Of a stretch of DNA of 44,647 nucleotides, positions 10,471 to 20,739 are shown one piece after another. Each line of letters begins with the position of its first letter. Position 1 is the first letter of the stretch. The stretch is from Plakobranchus ocellatus (Eukaryota; Mollusca; Gastropoda; Plakobranchidae), in NCBI GenBank assembly GCA_019648995.1, contig BLXT01003003.1:2241447-2286093 (forward strand), read 5' to 3'. A model generated the notes under the pieces. That model made no database searches. It was not told the DNA's origin and was given only the letters and a program-made list of their open reading frames with translations. The position numbers and the translations under genes are program-made.

Positions 10471-11415
10471 AATTAGCATTTTCAACCTTTTAAAGGTGAC
10501 TTACAATTAATACCTCCTTAAGTTTGAATGAATGTGTTGATTCTTTATAGTAAACAGACATTGGTTGTTGCACTTTTTTTTACAGATAAGAGAAAACTGT
10601 AAACAGCAAGGAAAAGTTTCCATTCATTGAATAATTATCCGGAGCAATGAGACACACCCTTTTTTGCCACTTTGGCAAAATAATTAAATTTTCATTGTTG
10701 AAGTTGCATTTTTATTTCTTCACCTTTAATAGAATCTTTGATTATGAGATCAGTAGAGCAGTTTGTAGGATGCTTAGCTACCAAATGAGAGGCCATCAAT
10801 TGATTCCCATATACATTTTATCTACTCCACTGTGTATCCCCAGCATCACTTATGCAGCTAGGTTTTGTTTACATCTCTCCTCTGCAAAAGGAAATATGCC
10901 TTGAGACCAATAGGAATGAATTGCATTTTCAACAGCATTGAAAAAGTCTGTAACTTCTTTCTCTGAAATTTGAAATAGTGAAAACTGGATAGAGCTATGG
11001 TGATTGGGATTTTAACTTGATGAAAAATAAAATTCAAAGAGAGACAAAAAAATTAACTGGTTTCAACACATGATAAGGAAAGAAAAATTAATCCACCTTG
11101 AAATAGTCCTTTCCTGGTTCCTCTATGTCAATGCAGGTATGGTTTTCACTTATTTTCGTTTTTGTTGCAAAAACCTTATTATAAAACTATTGAATGTTAA
11201 GTAAAGATTTTATTAACGTGTGTGGTTTTTTTTTTTTCAGATTGAAAACTCTGTGCTTTGAACTAATAGAGGAGTTTGAGGAGGAAGGTATTTACAACGT
11301 CTACACGGTGTTTGGCTCAGGAGGCTTCAGTCAAGGATTGTGTGGGTCGTATTGCAAAGGAAAGGATGAGATCAACGCTGTGAAGTACACAGATCAAGTT
11401 AAAACGGAGCTTTGA
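6983..11415 (+). CDS. MZB1: MZB1/canopy-like ER protein (DUF3456), four exons
   Basis: Spliced coding exons are 6983-7246, about 8863/8875-8966, 10082-10186 and 11241-11415, giving roughly 211-215 residues. Residues 1-26 form a signal peptide. A CxxC motif (CSGC) is at residues 79-82 in the LRCxxCxAVAxQ context of human MZB1. Exon 3 holds YGLKEARGKKLLSGPGL, strongly like the family's YGxxEVxxVKRLxGPGL. Exon 4 has the remaining cysteines and ends in KTEL, an ER-retention signal of the KDEL type (human MZB1 ends REEL). Vertebrate MZB1 is an ER co-chaperone for immunoglobulin assembly. A mollusc has no antibodies, so its client is unknown. The start at 6983 is chosen because it puts the hydrophobic core at the N-terminus. 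An in-frame ATG at 6926 would bury it. Confidence 0.9.
7247..8862 (+). other. MZB1-like intron 1
   Basis: AT-rich intron with many short homopolymer runs. A strong pyrimidine tract plus AAG at 8800-8818 could serve as an acceptor, but the sequence after it does not stay in frame to the coding part. This is a second reason to suspect an assembly fault around the N at 8861. Confidence 0.6.
8863..8966 (+). CDS. MZB1: MZB1-like exon 2, 5' edge uncertain
   Basis: It encodes (VAYQ)KAMKSVKANGRLPLADQI and then VAEIVCEKK, with donor GG|GTGAGT at 8967 (phase 2). The left edge is unclear. ACCAG at 8870-8874 could be the acceptor, giving exon 8875-8966, which keeps frame. However, relatives have a few more residues here, and VAYQ fits them. 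A lone N at 8861 directly upstream suggests a contig join that may have removed the real acceptor. Confidence 0.75.
10082..10186 (+). CDS. MZB1: MZB1-like exon 3: conserved GPGL core
   Basis: Acceptor TTTTCTAG precedes 10082 and donor CCAG|GTATGC follows 10186. The first base completes a glycine codon from exon 2. The exon encodes the best-conserved block of the family (YGLKEARGKKLLSGPGL, then GVMEAGGKWEA), and its last two bases make arginine with exon 4. Confidence 0.92.
10440..10468. repeat. Long A homopolymer in MZB1-like intron 3
   Basis: About 30 consecutive A residues interrupt the intron. The immediate flanks show no recognisable SINE body, so this may be a simple homopolymer or the tail of an unrecognised insert. 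Confidence 0.6.
11241..11415 (+). CDS. MZB1: MZB1-like exon 4: C-terminal cysteines and KTEL
   Basis: A long T-tract and CAG precede 11241. The exon encodes LKTLCFELIEEFEEEGIYNV, then GLCGSYCKG, and ends DQVKTEL with TGA at 11413-11415. The KTEL end is the predicted ER-retrieval signal. Confidence 0.93.
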
Positions 11416-13079
11416 GTAGATGTTTTTATTTTTGTTGGTGTGAGAGTATGGATCTATCATATATTATGTTCACCAGTCCTACAAAATGAGGCGAGGTATA
11501 GACTGACTTTGAATGAAGACCCTTCAATAGAAGAGTAAGCAAGACTTGTTTCTCTACGTACAGAAACCCTGGTAGACATACATCAGACACTTTGCACATA
11601 TTGCACTGGTGATTAACTTCTTTAACTTAATTTATAATTGGTGTTTGGATTCAGTTGTCTAGATTGGCAACTCAGATAATTTTTTTGATGGGGAGGAGAG
11701 TTATACAAAATTCTTCCTCAGGATTTATTTGCAAAAGAGCATGTGCTATCTCACTAGGTATATGGGGAGATTTTCATGTCTTGCGACGAGACCAAATGAG
11801 CTAGAAGTTGCATTTTGAACATGTTAAACCATTGGAACAGACTGAACTTTCTTCCTACAAAGTTTGCAATGATAAAAGCTAGAAAGAGAACTTTTAAAAA
11901 AACTTTTTTTTTCGAAAGTGTTCTGTGTGGCATTCACTAGTCTTGATTGCAAGACATGCTCCTCCACCATACTTTGATTTGTGGCGTCTCAGAGCCTGTG
12001 AGAAATCGTAACCCTTGTTTATGGGACATTGGTATAAAATTAGAAAATCACTCTTTAGCCCCATGTTTTGCATATTTTGTTCCCTTCAAAACCTAACTGA
12101 GAATATTTAAAGCCAAAGACAGTTACATCTGTCAGCACTATGATATTTGGGTAGGCCTACTAATAAGGGTGACTAAAAGGCAAGAGTTTCTACAGAAAGA
12201 AGCCAATTTCAGGGTTTTTTTCCTGGCCTTTCCAGGTCAAAAATGGTTCAATTCTGAACCTGTGAAAAGTTATAAAAGGCTAATTGAAGGTTTCGTGTGG
12301 TTAATAGCTATTTCTTCACTAGCTCATTAACATTTTTTTTTATGATTAGGTATGAAACATAATTTCACAGGGAAAATTGAATCAATGAAATTCGAAATTA
12401 TTTCAATCATTTTTTTATGTGTCTGGTTTGGGCGTTGTGCAACAATGATTGACAGGCAAAGTTTGAGTCCATATTTATTTATAAATGTAATGTTCTGCAA
12501 AGAATCTCATATGTAAACTACAGAATGCTGAATCTTTGTACATAGGGACTGAAAAAGAGGAGAATTTAAATATTTACTCTATCCACAAAAGCTGAAGATG
12601 TGTTTTCACACTGGAAAGAGCAGCTTTCTTGGTCTGTGTCTCATTGTGAGATCAGTAACTTTTTCTTTGTATTTTGGTGTATTTGCCTGTACTAGAAAGG
12701 TGCATCTCTCAAGTATTTCTGCTTTCCCTAACATTTCACTAGTGTTGCCGTCTAAAAATCTCATTTGTACTTCTACTGGCTCTCATTTGTTGCAATTTTT
12801 CTACTTTTTCCATGTCTTCAGCTCTCTGCTTTTTCATGGTTTTTTTTTTTTTTTTGGCAAAACGGGAAGGGCCTATGGCAGGACAGGACATAATACCTCA
12901 ACTGATTGACTAGAAGAAACTCTTCAAAAAGTTTCATTGTTGTTTGTAAAAACATCCAATGTAGCCAGGCAGTTCCAAATCTAATGTAGGAAGAGAAATG
13001 AAAGGTAACACTGTTGATAGGTTTACAACCTAGGTTCTTTCAAAACTGTGGAATATGGTCATGAGAAATACAAAAAAAA
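11416..13079 (+). other. Probable 3' untranslated region and downstream DNA of the MZB1-like gene
   Basis: No recognisable coding sequence follows the stop codon. I found no canonical AATAAA before the gap at 13080, so the transcript end is unknown. It may use a variant signal or extend into the gap. Confidence 0.4.
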
Positions 13080-13311
13080 NNNNNNNNNNNNNNNNNNNNN
13101 NNNNNNNNNNNNNNNNNNNNNNNNNNNNNNNNNNNNNNNNNNNNNNNNNNNNNNNNNNNNNNNNNNNNNNNNNNNNNNNNNNNNNNNNNNNNNNNNNNNN
13201 NNNNNNNNNNNNNNNNNNNNNNNNNNNNNNNNNNNNNNNNNNNNNNNNNNNNNNNNNNNNNNNNNNNNNNNNNNNNNNNNNNNNNNNNNNNNNNNNNNNN
13301 NNNNNNNNNNN
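13080..13311. other. Assembly gap of 232 Ns
   Basis: Unbroken N run flanked by an A-run on each side. The sequence is unknown, and apparent open frames across it are meaningless. Confidence 0.99.
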
Positions 13312-14269
13312 ATTGTAATTAAAAAAAAAAAAAAATGACCCAAACCACTAAGTCCAAAAATAAAGATCTGCATCTCCCCCTCTTTTTTTTTTTTTCAAAT
13401 TTGCCCTCTTCATGTCATGAGATTTCAATATACCAGTTTAAATGTTGCAACACTCCTAAAGGAAGTATTCACACTTGTGGCAGCTCACTTTTAAAGCCGA
13501 AAAAAACAAAATTGAAATCTTGTAGGGGAGGGTGGGGAGACTTGGCCATCCAGAAATAAAAGCTGACTTAATCTCCAACTGAGCTAATCACAACATTGAA
13601 CAGCAAAATTTGAATGCTACACATCCTAACCATGTTGTGAGCCATCTGCAGAGGATTGTTATCAGTGACTGAGTTTATGATTTTTTTTTTTCAAAGTTTC
13701 GTTATTACTCTGTCAGTGAGGAAGGTTGGCCATTTCAGTGGGGATTCTTGGTCACCGTGGGGAGACTTGGCCATTCATGCGTAAAACAATTTAAGTGAAG
13801 ACTTGACAGCTCGAACACTGAGTATATTTTAAAAAGCAGTCGTACATATAAAAAGTTTTCATTTTATTGCAAAACAATAAACAAAATAGGCTTATGCAAA
13901 AACATAAAAACTTAAAAAGCTGTGTGAGGCTCAGGAAACACAAAAGGTTAAATGCATGCTTGGAAAAAACAATGTAATGCTTCTGGCTGTAATTTATGAT
14001 TAGGCCTAATGAACATTTAGATGATCAAAAGATTGTTTGTAAAAGTATACATCTTTTGTACGTGCAGTTGTGCCAGGTGTCTGTGCTTGAGCCAGTTTAG
14101 CCTTTACGAATGGCAGAGGTAAAACCTTGGTTTCCTCAAACTGAGGCTTATCAAATTCTCCCTTTACTTTTTCCCTCTTTCTGAAAAAATGAACCTCTAA
14201 ATCACCCTTTTAACCCACACCTTTTGTAACAATCCCAGCCAAATACGCAAAGGATTTCCTGCTTGATTG
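13312..14269. other. Repeat-derived sequence with a duplicated 18-bp motif
   Basis: The 18-mer GTGGGGAGACTTGGCCAT occurs at 13532-13549 and again at 13757-13774. A diverged partial copy (GTTGGCCATTTCAGTGGGGA) lies just before the second. It may be the edge of the mobile-element cluster that follows. No inverted partner was found elsewhere in the window. Confidence 0.55.
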
Positions 14270-15690
14270 ACGATTTGAGAATTCCATTTCACAACTGATC
14301 CTCTGTAACATCTGCAGGATTGAGGGCTGGAAACTTATCCACAAAAAACTTCAGATGAGACTGTTTGGCATTGTCCCTGAGGTCGATATTGGCAGCTTCA
14401 GCACAAGCCAAGACCTGACTCTGGAGATTGACATTTCTCAGGTAGCATTGTCAGGCAGTCTGAAGAAATCCAAGTACATTAGCAAAAAATATCATCCTTT
14501 TTGTTGCTGTCTTTATGCTCAAGGTGCGGCCTCACAGCACTGCCTACCATGATGTCTTTATGGATAGCAGATTTTTTCGTCTTCAAAGTTAATGTCTGTG
14601 ACAAGCTTGGAGTTGAGTGCAGTAGGTTGGACGAACATTAAGATGAGGTCTTTGACAAGACACATTATTTTTCTCCGCAGCAAGTAAATTACTGAGCCTT
14701 CGTGTTGAAAAAAGATATGAAAAGCATTGAAAACAAGAAATATGTAGGATAAATATAAGACATAGAGTTTCATCATTTTGGAACAAAGACTTTCCAGGGC
14801 TTTTTTTTCCTCTTTCGCTTTTCAGAACCTGACAAAACCATATTCGTCTTGTCTCAATCACACTCATTCTGAAAATACCTCAGCAAGGGATCCCATTGCT
14901 CTAGAAGTTTCTTGCTTGTATTTTCCACAGAGAGCCAGCTAGTGGGGCAGTGCCTTTTCACTTAAGACTGTGGCGCCCCACATGCCTTGGAAGTCCCTGA
15001 AAACACTATGTCTTCAAGGAGCTTTTTTCCATACACAAATATATATCCTGAAACAAATCTCCAGGGCTTACGGGCAGTCCCCTTGATTTTCACTCATGAG
15101 CAAGGTGTGCACGATGGCAAATACATCCAACTAAAACATATTAGCATGCTCTTCAAACAGGTGTGCATACACTCCTTGTTTTTGTCCTAACAATACATAA
15201 TTATGTGTTGCCCCATGCAAAAGCCATGCAACTTTTCCACGGTATGCCTTTTGTTGCCAGATCCTCTTTCAACAGTTGAGCAGTATTGTAACCTGTGGCT
15301 TTCTCGTTAAGCTGCAATAAGGAAAATAATTCCGTTGCAATAGCTCCATCCTTGCACATCCGCACAACCACCGGAAAAAAGTTTGTCTGACTTGTTGTTG
15401 CTTGCATCTGTTGCCAAGAAAACTAGATCAGTGCTCTGATGTAAAGCCATCTATCTAACTATATGAGTTGTTTTTGTCCTTGCAGAGGAATACTTTTTAA
15501 TAATGTCTGCTGCCCAGTGCACTGAATTTACTAACGTAGACTTGGAAAGCTTTGATGCATGGTCAGCAGTCGCAAGGGCAATGTTATGTTCCACCAAAAA
15601 TCCAGCAAAAATTATCTCAGCTCTAGTGACAGCTTCATCAAGGCTGGAATATTGAGGGCTTCCGAGGACTTGCATGAGGCACTTTCCTGT
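14270..15690 (-). pseudogene. hAT-like transposase-derived gene, broken
   Basis: Reading right to left, 15675-15454 encodes AEIIFAGFLVEHNIALATAD, then HASKLSK and SSARTKTTHIV. Then 15407-15204 encodes FPVVVRM, a TGYNTAQLLKEDLATKGIPW block and a degraded DNA/GNT position. Near 14776 is YLSYIFLVFNAFHIFFQHEG, and around 14345-14285 a FFVDKFPALNPADVTEDQ-like block. This order matches the large hAT-like family (ZNF862/ZMYM-style uncharacterised proteins) common in invertebrates and fish. The segments lie in different frames with stops between, so it is a pseudogene. A BED finger and terminal repeats were not found. Confidence 0.7.
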
Positions 15691-16229
15691 AATATTTTCA
15701 CATGCCTAGAATAAAAGGACAAATAAGAATTCAAAAAATATATAAATAACCTTGAACCAGTTTCATAAAAATGAATACCACTAGCAAAAAACTACTATGC
15801 TATGCTATATCCAAAATGAAAAAAAAAAAGCACAATTCTGCTCAATTTATCCAGCTTATGTCATCATTTGTTCACATGGGTGTCTCATCCTATATTAGGA
15901 AGGATGGACATTTATAACAAAGTATCCTATCCTCACAATAATTTTGACAATTAAAATAAGACAAAGTACCAATATTTTACACTGACTAAAACCATCTGTG
16001 AGGATTTATTCATAAAATTTCTCTTCATACATATAATAAACAGAAGTGCAATTGAAGGTCTTGAACATGAAGGCTTACATCATGCTCACTTACAAATTAA
16101 TCTGCCTTACAATTGTAAACAGATTATTTATCTCTACAACAGTATTTTTTTTAACAAGTAGTTCATATACCTGTCATTTGACATTTCAATAAAATGTGGG
16201 ACAGGCACTTATTTTCTGGGACAGTTGGC

Positions 16230-17330
16230 AGGCCTGCAGTGTGCTTCCTTGGTGTAATATGTCTAGAAGCATTCATCAAGGCAAAGTCCAAGATGATTGG
16301 GGCAGTTAGGGCGGGAAGCGAGTGTCTTTATGGCCTCTCTTTGACTTTGAAGCACACTTAACAGCGTTTCTGAGGGCGTATAAGCAGTGTTGTTGCTCAT
16401 TGTTTTCTGTGCATACAGGATTTCAAGGAGAGGCTTAGAGCTGTGCTAATTGTCAATGTATAGATAGTAACCTTTGTTTAGAAAAGCTTTCATAACGATC
16501 ACTGTTGTCTTCGCTTTAATAGACATATCTGTACCCCATGGTGGAACATCATCATTCAAGTTGGAAATTGGATTGCTTTTGCCAACATACACTCAAAAGG
16601 AGTGCAAGTACCCATTCTTGTCTGTCAAACAAAACAAGCTGAGAAAAAAACTCGCACATTTGAGAAAAATATATTGCTTGAATAAGGTGCCTCTGAAAAT
16701 GAGAGGAGATTCATCAATACAGTTATCTCGAAAAGGAGTGAAAGCTCTGCTGAAAGTTGTTGAAAAATGTTCAGCTGAAAGTGATATTTCATATAGCCTG
16801 TTTTGTTGGGACCTCCCTCTGTTCAGCTGAAAGTGGTATTTCATATAGCCTGTTTTGTTGGGACCCCCCTCTGTTCATCTGAAAGTGGTATTTCATATAG
16901 CCTATTTTGTTGGGACCTCCCTCTGTTCAGCTGAAAGTGATATTTCATATAGCCTGTTTTGTTGGGACCTCCCTCTGGGAGGTTCAAGTGTGTTGTCATT
17001 GAGTTAGAAAAGCTTTGTAAGCAGTTCATACTGGTCTCTATCCGCCACAGTAGCAAATAGAGGTGTGGCAATGAGAGAATCCTTAGCCCAGTATTGTTGT
17101 CGTCATCTTGGATCTTTTTTTGTTTGTTTGTTTTTTTTTTACAAGTCTCATTAAGAAAATAATCCCAATGACCATTTTTTTTCTCTCGAGTCTCGGTATT
17201 AGTTTCATACCATGAAGGAAAAATGGATCTCCTGATGAAGTAGTGGTGAGTTTCAAAGAATTGCTCTGCTTTTGTGTTTGATTCACCCGCCATATCGTCC
17301 CTAAATTTGCTGTTAGAAAACTGAGATACA
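16230..17330 (-). pseudogene. piggyBac transposase, broken and interrupted by a tandem array
   Basis: Reading right to left, 17293 onward gives a SNTKAEQFF-like N-terminal block, then IGIIFLMRLV in a shifted frame, matching the FlGilllMGl helix. After the 52-bp array comes NCIDESPLIFRG (acid codon at about 16713-16715), then FKQYIFLKCASFF and CLTDKNGY, like piggyBac's siDEslxxFKGR...fkqYiplKr...cdxxTGY. Next, 16545-16450 gives FLNKGYYLYIDN, the conserved DNxYTS region, followed by LLEILYAQKTM. All are typical of DDE_Tnp_1_7 proteins. Frameshifts and stops make it non-functional. TTAA-flanked ends were not identified. Confidence 0.75.
16769..16976. repeat. Four tandem copies of a 52-bp unit
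   Basis: Copies start at 16769, 16821, 16873 and 16925, each exactly 52 bp, beginning GTTCAGCTGAAAGTG and ending TTGGGACCTCCCTCT. Copies differ at only a few positions, so the expansion is recent compared with the surrounding decay. The array sits inside the piggyBac remnant. Confidence 0.95.
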
Positions 17331-17600
17331 TTATCAAACTACATGTTTGTGAATCCACTGTCATCAAAGTTGATTTCCCTTCAAAGTCCTGTTTTTGAGG
17401 TGCAAAATCATGGCCTTGATTTTTTAATTCAATCTCCATAATGACTATGTCTACAGCATCTACAGTTATATGATTATCCCCAGAGTTCAATACATATTGA
17501 TCAGTCAGTGCTTCTAGATCTGGACATGGGTTGGGCAGAACTCTAGATTTAATATTACCATTTCCTTTTCCATTACCTGCCACAGCCTTTGAAAGAATGG
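17331..17600 (-). other. Open minus-strand frame upstream of the piggyBac remnant
   Basis: The frame from about 17660 to 17320 is open, with a methionine at 17583. It contains LPNPCPDLEALTDQYVLNSG and then TVDAVDIVIMEIELKNQG. It could be the acidic N-terminal part of the piggyBac protein or unrelated sequence. I do not recognise a domain in it. Confidence 0.35.
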
Positions 17601-19050
17601 ATATTTTTGTGAAATTTGCACTTGGCCTCTCGCTTTTATGTCCCAGGTGTACTAGCTTAGGGCCCTCAAACCGATTTCTGAAAGTGTAATATTATTCCTA
17701 AAGATGTGTGCATCTGTCGCTGCCATAAGCCATTTTGTTATGTTGAGATGTAAGTCCTCATCATATCAGTAATCTTTTTTTTTTTTTTTTTGATAGATCA
17801 GCGGATTTGCAATCTGGATATCCTGTATGTTCGGAAACAGCATCAGCTCAAGTTTTTATAGTGTCAGTCCCAGATATTCTTTGGGTTAGGTTGGCACGTG
17901 TGATCATGTTCCTCTGCCCTTATGGCCTCTATATTTTTTTGTTTGTTTTTTAATTATACTGCCCCTGAACACTTATTTTGACAGTTCCATAATAATTACT
18001 ATATCTTATTCTTACAGACCTTATTTGGTTGCTGTTGTCACCACCAGATTGTTCGCTGTTGTCTTGGAAAAAGTATTTTCATATTGCTTGTCCAAAAGCA
18101 CATTTATATTCTCTTGCCTTATTTTCAAAAAGATATTTGACAACTGCCCCTGATTTAGCCTTTTTGATTAAAAAAAAATTATTATTAGCCTTATTCTTTC
18201 CATGCTTTGCCTTTTATACTCAGGATTTTAAATTTCATGATATTTTCATGCTAATATATCCCCATATTTATATATTGAATTTATTTATTTATTTATTTCA
18301 CTTTTTTTTTTTTAATTGGAGAATTGAATATTTATGAATTCAGTATTTTTATAATCTGTTAATATTTTGTTTTATTTGCCTTTGTTGATTGTGTTCACTA
18401 TGCATTTTAATTTAAGAGTTGCTGAGTCTATACATGCTTCTTGTTCATTTATTTATTTTTTTAATGAATGTTTCAAAACTTTAATTGACCATTTTGAGGT
18501 TGCCATACTGTATTATGTGTACTTAGAAATTAGTTATGGTTCATATCTTTTCTATTGCGATACTCCTTCCCAGCAAGCCAACACCCATACCAGCATCGTA
18601 AAGCAAGTTGTGCAGTCAAATCATTCTCAAAAGTTGGTCCTCTTTTTGTTACAATAGGGCAAAATTTTCATTTTCACATTTTCTTCGCAGGATTTCATTT
18701 TTTAGTGAGTTTAGATCTTCAGGTATGTTAACAAAAATGTCAAGACGATAGTTTAAGTCCATAGGTAAGAATAATTTGGACCTAAACCTTACCAAGTGAC
18801 TGGTACTTGGGCATATCAATGACAAACATTCTTTTTTTTAAGATGCTCAAATTAAAAAATTTAATCCTTTTTACTTTTTCATACCTAATTAACAAATAGA
18901 CAAATATTTAGAAATCAGAAAAGACGGAATGTTTTGCAGCATGCTTGCGGAAATTTCCCTTCGCCTTACAGTAATGGCTGTTAAATGCTCAGCACTCTTC
19001 TGTGCACTTGCTACCAGCCCCAATAGGGTGACTTGACCTCTGTGTGCTTT
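17601..19050. other. AT-rich stretch without recognisable gene
   Basis: Homopolymer T-runs near 17777-17790 and 18303-18313 and a short TTTA repeat at about 18280-18298. Plus-strand open frames here are Phe/Leu/Tyr-rich, as expected from AT-rich DNA, and show no motif. Confidence 0.5.
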
Positions 19051-19056
19051 TTCTGT

Positions 19057-19180
19057 AGCTGAATGGGAGTGTAAAAGAGAACAACGCTGTGACTTTGATA
19101 CTGCAGCTAAAAAAGTTCCTGGATGCCTCTGGGTCCAAGAGAAGGATAGACAGAAAAGAGGTCACAATGAAGCACTTTAG
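19057..19180 (+). other. Possible short coding exon of unknown identity
   Basis: A good acceptor (GTGCTTTTTCTGTAG) ends at 19057. Two frames stay open up to the 73-bp array. One reads EWECKREQRCDFDTAAKKVP and continues with GCLWVQEKD to a TAG at 19178-19180. The other reads LNGSVKENNAVTLILQLKKF and runs into the array. Base composition is more balanced than the flanks. No domain is recognised. It could be a fragment of a mobile element on either strand. Confidence 0.25.
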
Positions 19181-19887
19181 CAGCAGCCATCAACTGCCAT
19201 AAACCCATGTATGCCCCGCTCCTTCTGATGTCCATAACAATGTAGCATACTGGCAGCAGCCATCAACTGCCATAAACCCATGTATGCCCCGCTCCTTCTG
19301 ATGTTCATAACAATGTAGCATTCTGGCAGCAGCCATCAACTGCCATAAACCCATGTATGCCCTGCTCCTTCTGATGTTCATAAAAGTGTAGCATACTGGC
19401 AGCAGCCATCAACTACCATAGACACATGTATGCCCTGCTCCTTCTCATGTTCATAATAATGGCAGCAGCCATCAACTGCCATAAACGCATGTATGCCCCG
19501 CTCCTTCTGATGTTCATAACAATGTAGCATACTGGCAGCAGCCATCAACTGCCATAGACAAATGTATGCCCCGTTCCTTCTGATGTTCATACCAATATAG
19601 CATATTGGCAGCAGCCATCAATTTCCATATATATACATGTATGCCCGGCTCCTTCTGATGTTCATAACAATGTAGAATACTGGCAGCAGCCATCAACTGC
19701 CATAGACAAATGTATGCCTGCTCCTTCTGATGTTCATACCAATGTAGCATATTGGCAGCAGCCATCAACTGCCATATATACATGTATGCCTGGCTCCTTC
19801 TGATGTTCAAAACAATGTAGAATACTGGCAGCAGCCATCAACTGCCATAGACACATGCATGCCCTGCTCCTTCTGATGTTCAAAACT
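19180..19887. repeat. Ten tandem copies of a 73-bp unit
   Basis: Copies start near 19180, 19252, 19325, 19398, 19461, 19534, 19607, 19682, 19754 and 19827. Spacing is mostly 73 bp, with one 63-bp copy lacking the end of its unit. The unit begins GGCAGCAGCCATCAACTGCC and includes GCTCCTTCTGATGTTCATAA. On the minus strand each unit can encode a YMGLWQLMAAASML-like peptide. Because 73 is not a multiple of three, the frame changes from copy to copy. Confidence 0.95.
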
Positions 19888-20610
19888 TCCTCCTGAAGTG
19901 TCAACTCTTGGGTTGCAAGGTGAGTGTCTGCCAGCGGAACTAAAAGTCTCAGATCATCAAGGTCCACAGACAGGTATTCAAATTTATTGTTAACTAGCCC
20001 TGCAATGACTTGGCATCTGATCTTAATGCAGGGATCTTGCTATCTCCAAAACAGTGCAAGCTTAGTGACCTGGGGACACAATTACAGTTGGCAACAGCAA
20101 GAACGGGAAACACCTCGTCCAGTCCTTGGGGAAGCAACTCCTTTGCAATTGAGTCCACAACCCCACTAACATTGACAATACTCTTCGGCACAATTATAAG
20201 GAAGCTTAAATCTGGCCACACCTGGAGCAGAAATCTTTGTAAGGGAGTCATAAGTTGATCATTTTACCATCTGCCTATGCAGATCTTTAAAGAATGCTGC
20301 CCGAGACTTTTCACAACTCTGAGAAGATGGGTCAGAGATATTGCTGTTACAAGTAACTTTTTCAGCTATCCTCACCTCTCATGACTCACGGTTATCAAAA
20401 AGCGAGGCCTCGTCTGAATCACTTCTAACAGGAAGAGAGTATTTGTTTAATCCATTAGATCTAGATTTTAAAGAAGATGAGGGACTCTCAAAATCTTCAA
20501 GAAATGCCTCATCAAGTAAGCCTGTTGACTTTGGAAAGCAACTCTTACAAGAAGCAATAGTTGGGAGATCTGGGGTTTTCAGACTCAGTTTCCATGGCTG
20601 GACTTAGTAC
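19880..20610 (-). pseudogene. Vertnin-like (OTU-fold-like) protein remnant
   Basis: Reading right to left, a Ser-rich linker (about 20600-20400) is followed by SIAKELLPQGLDEVFPVLAV. Then come NCNCVPRSLSLHCFGD (about 20110-20050), IRCQVIAGLVNNKFEYL in another frame, and LTLQEEVLNIRRS joined to CMCLWQLMAAAS at the array edge. This matches the pattern of vertnin-like proteins in invertebrates: (G)NCLPRxxSxxxFG, then EMRCRxVxE..xN...YL, then EVLxxRxxxxYMGIWQLxAAAxVL. It is interrupted by stops and shifts. The identity comes from memory of motifs and should be tested by profile search. Confidence 0.55.
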
Positions 20611-20739
20611 TGATTGCTACATTCAGCAAAGCATCCTGACACACAGGTGACACAGAAACAAAAAAGGTTCCCTAGAACAAAAATCCTTTAGGTGAGGGTC
20701 AAAAACTGTGCAGGCGATGAGTTTCCCTAAATGTTTTTA

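Noticed and set aside
13048-13373. Open frames crossing the N run
   Set aside because: They consist almost entirely of unknown bases and are artefacts of translating the gap.
19190-19967. Chain of overlapping minus-strand frames looking like a repeat protein
   Set aside because: They come from a 73-bp tandem repeat. The frame shifts each unit, and no start, splice or flanking domain supports a real repeat protein.
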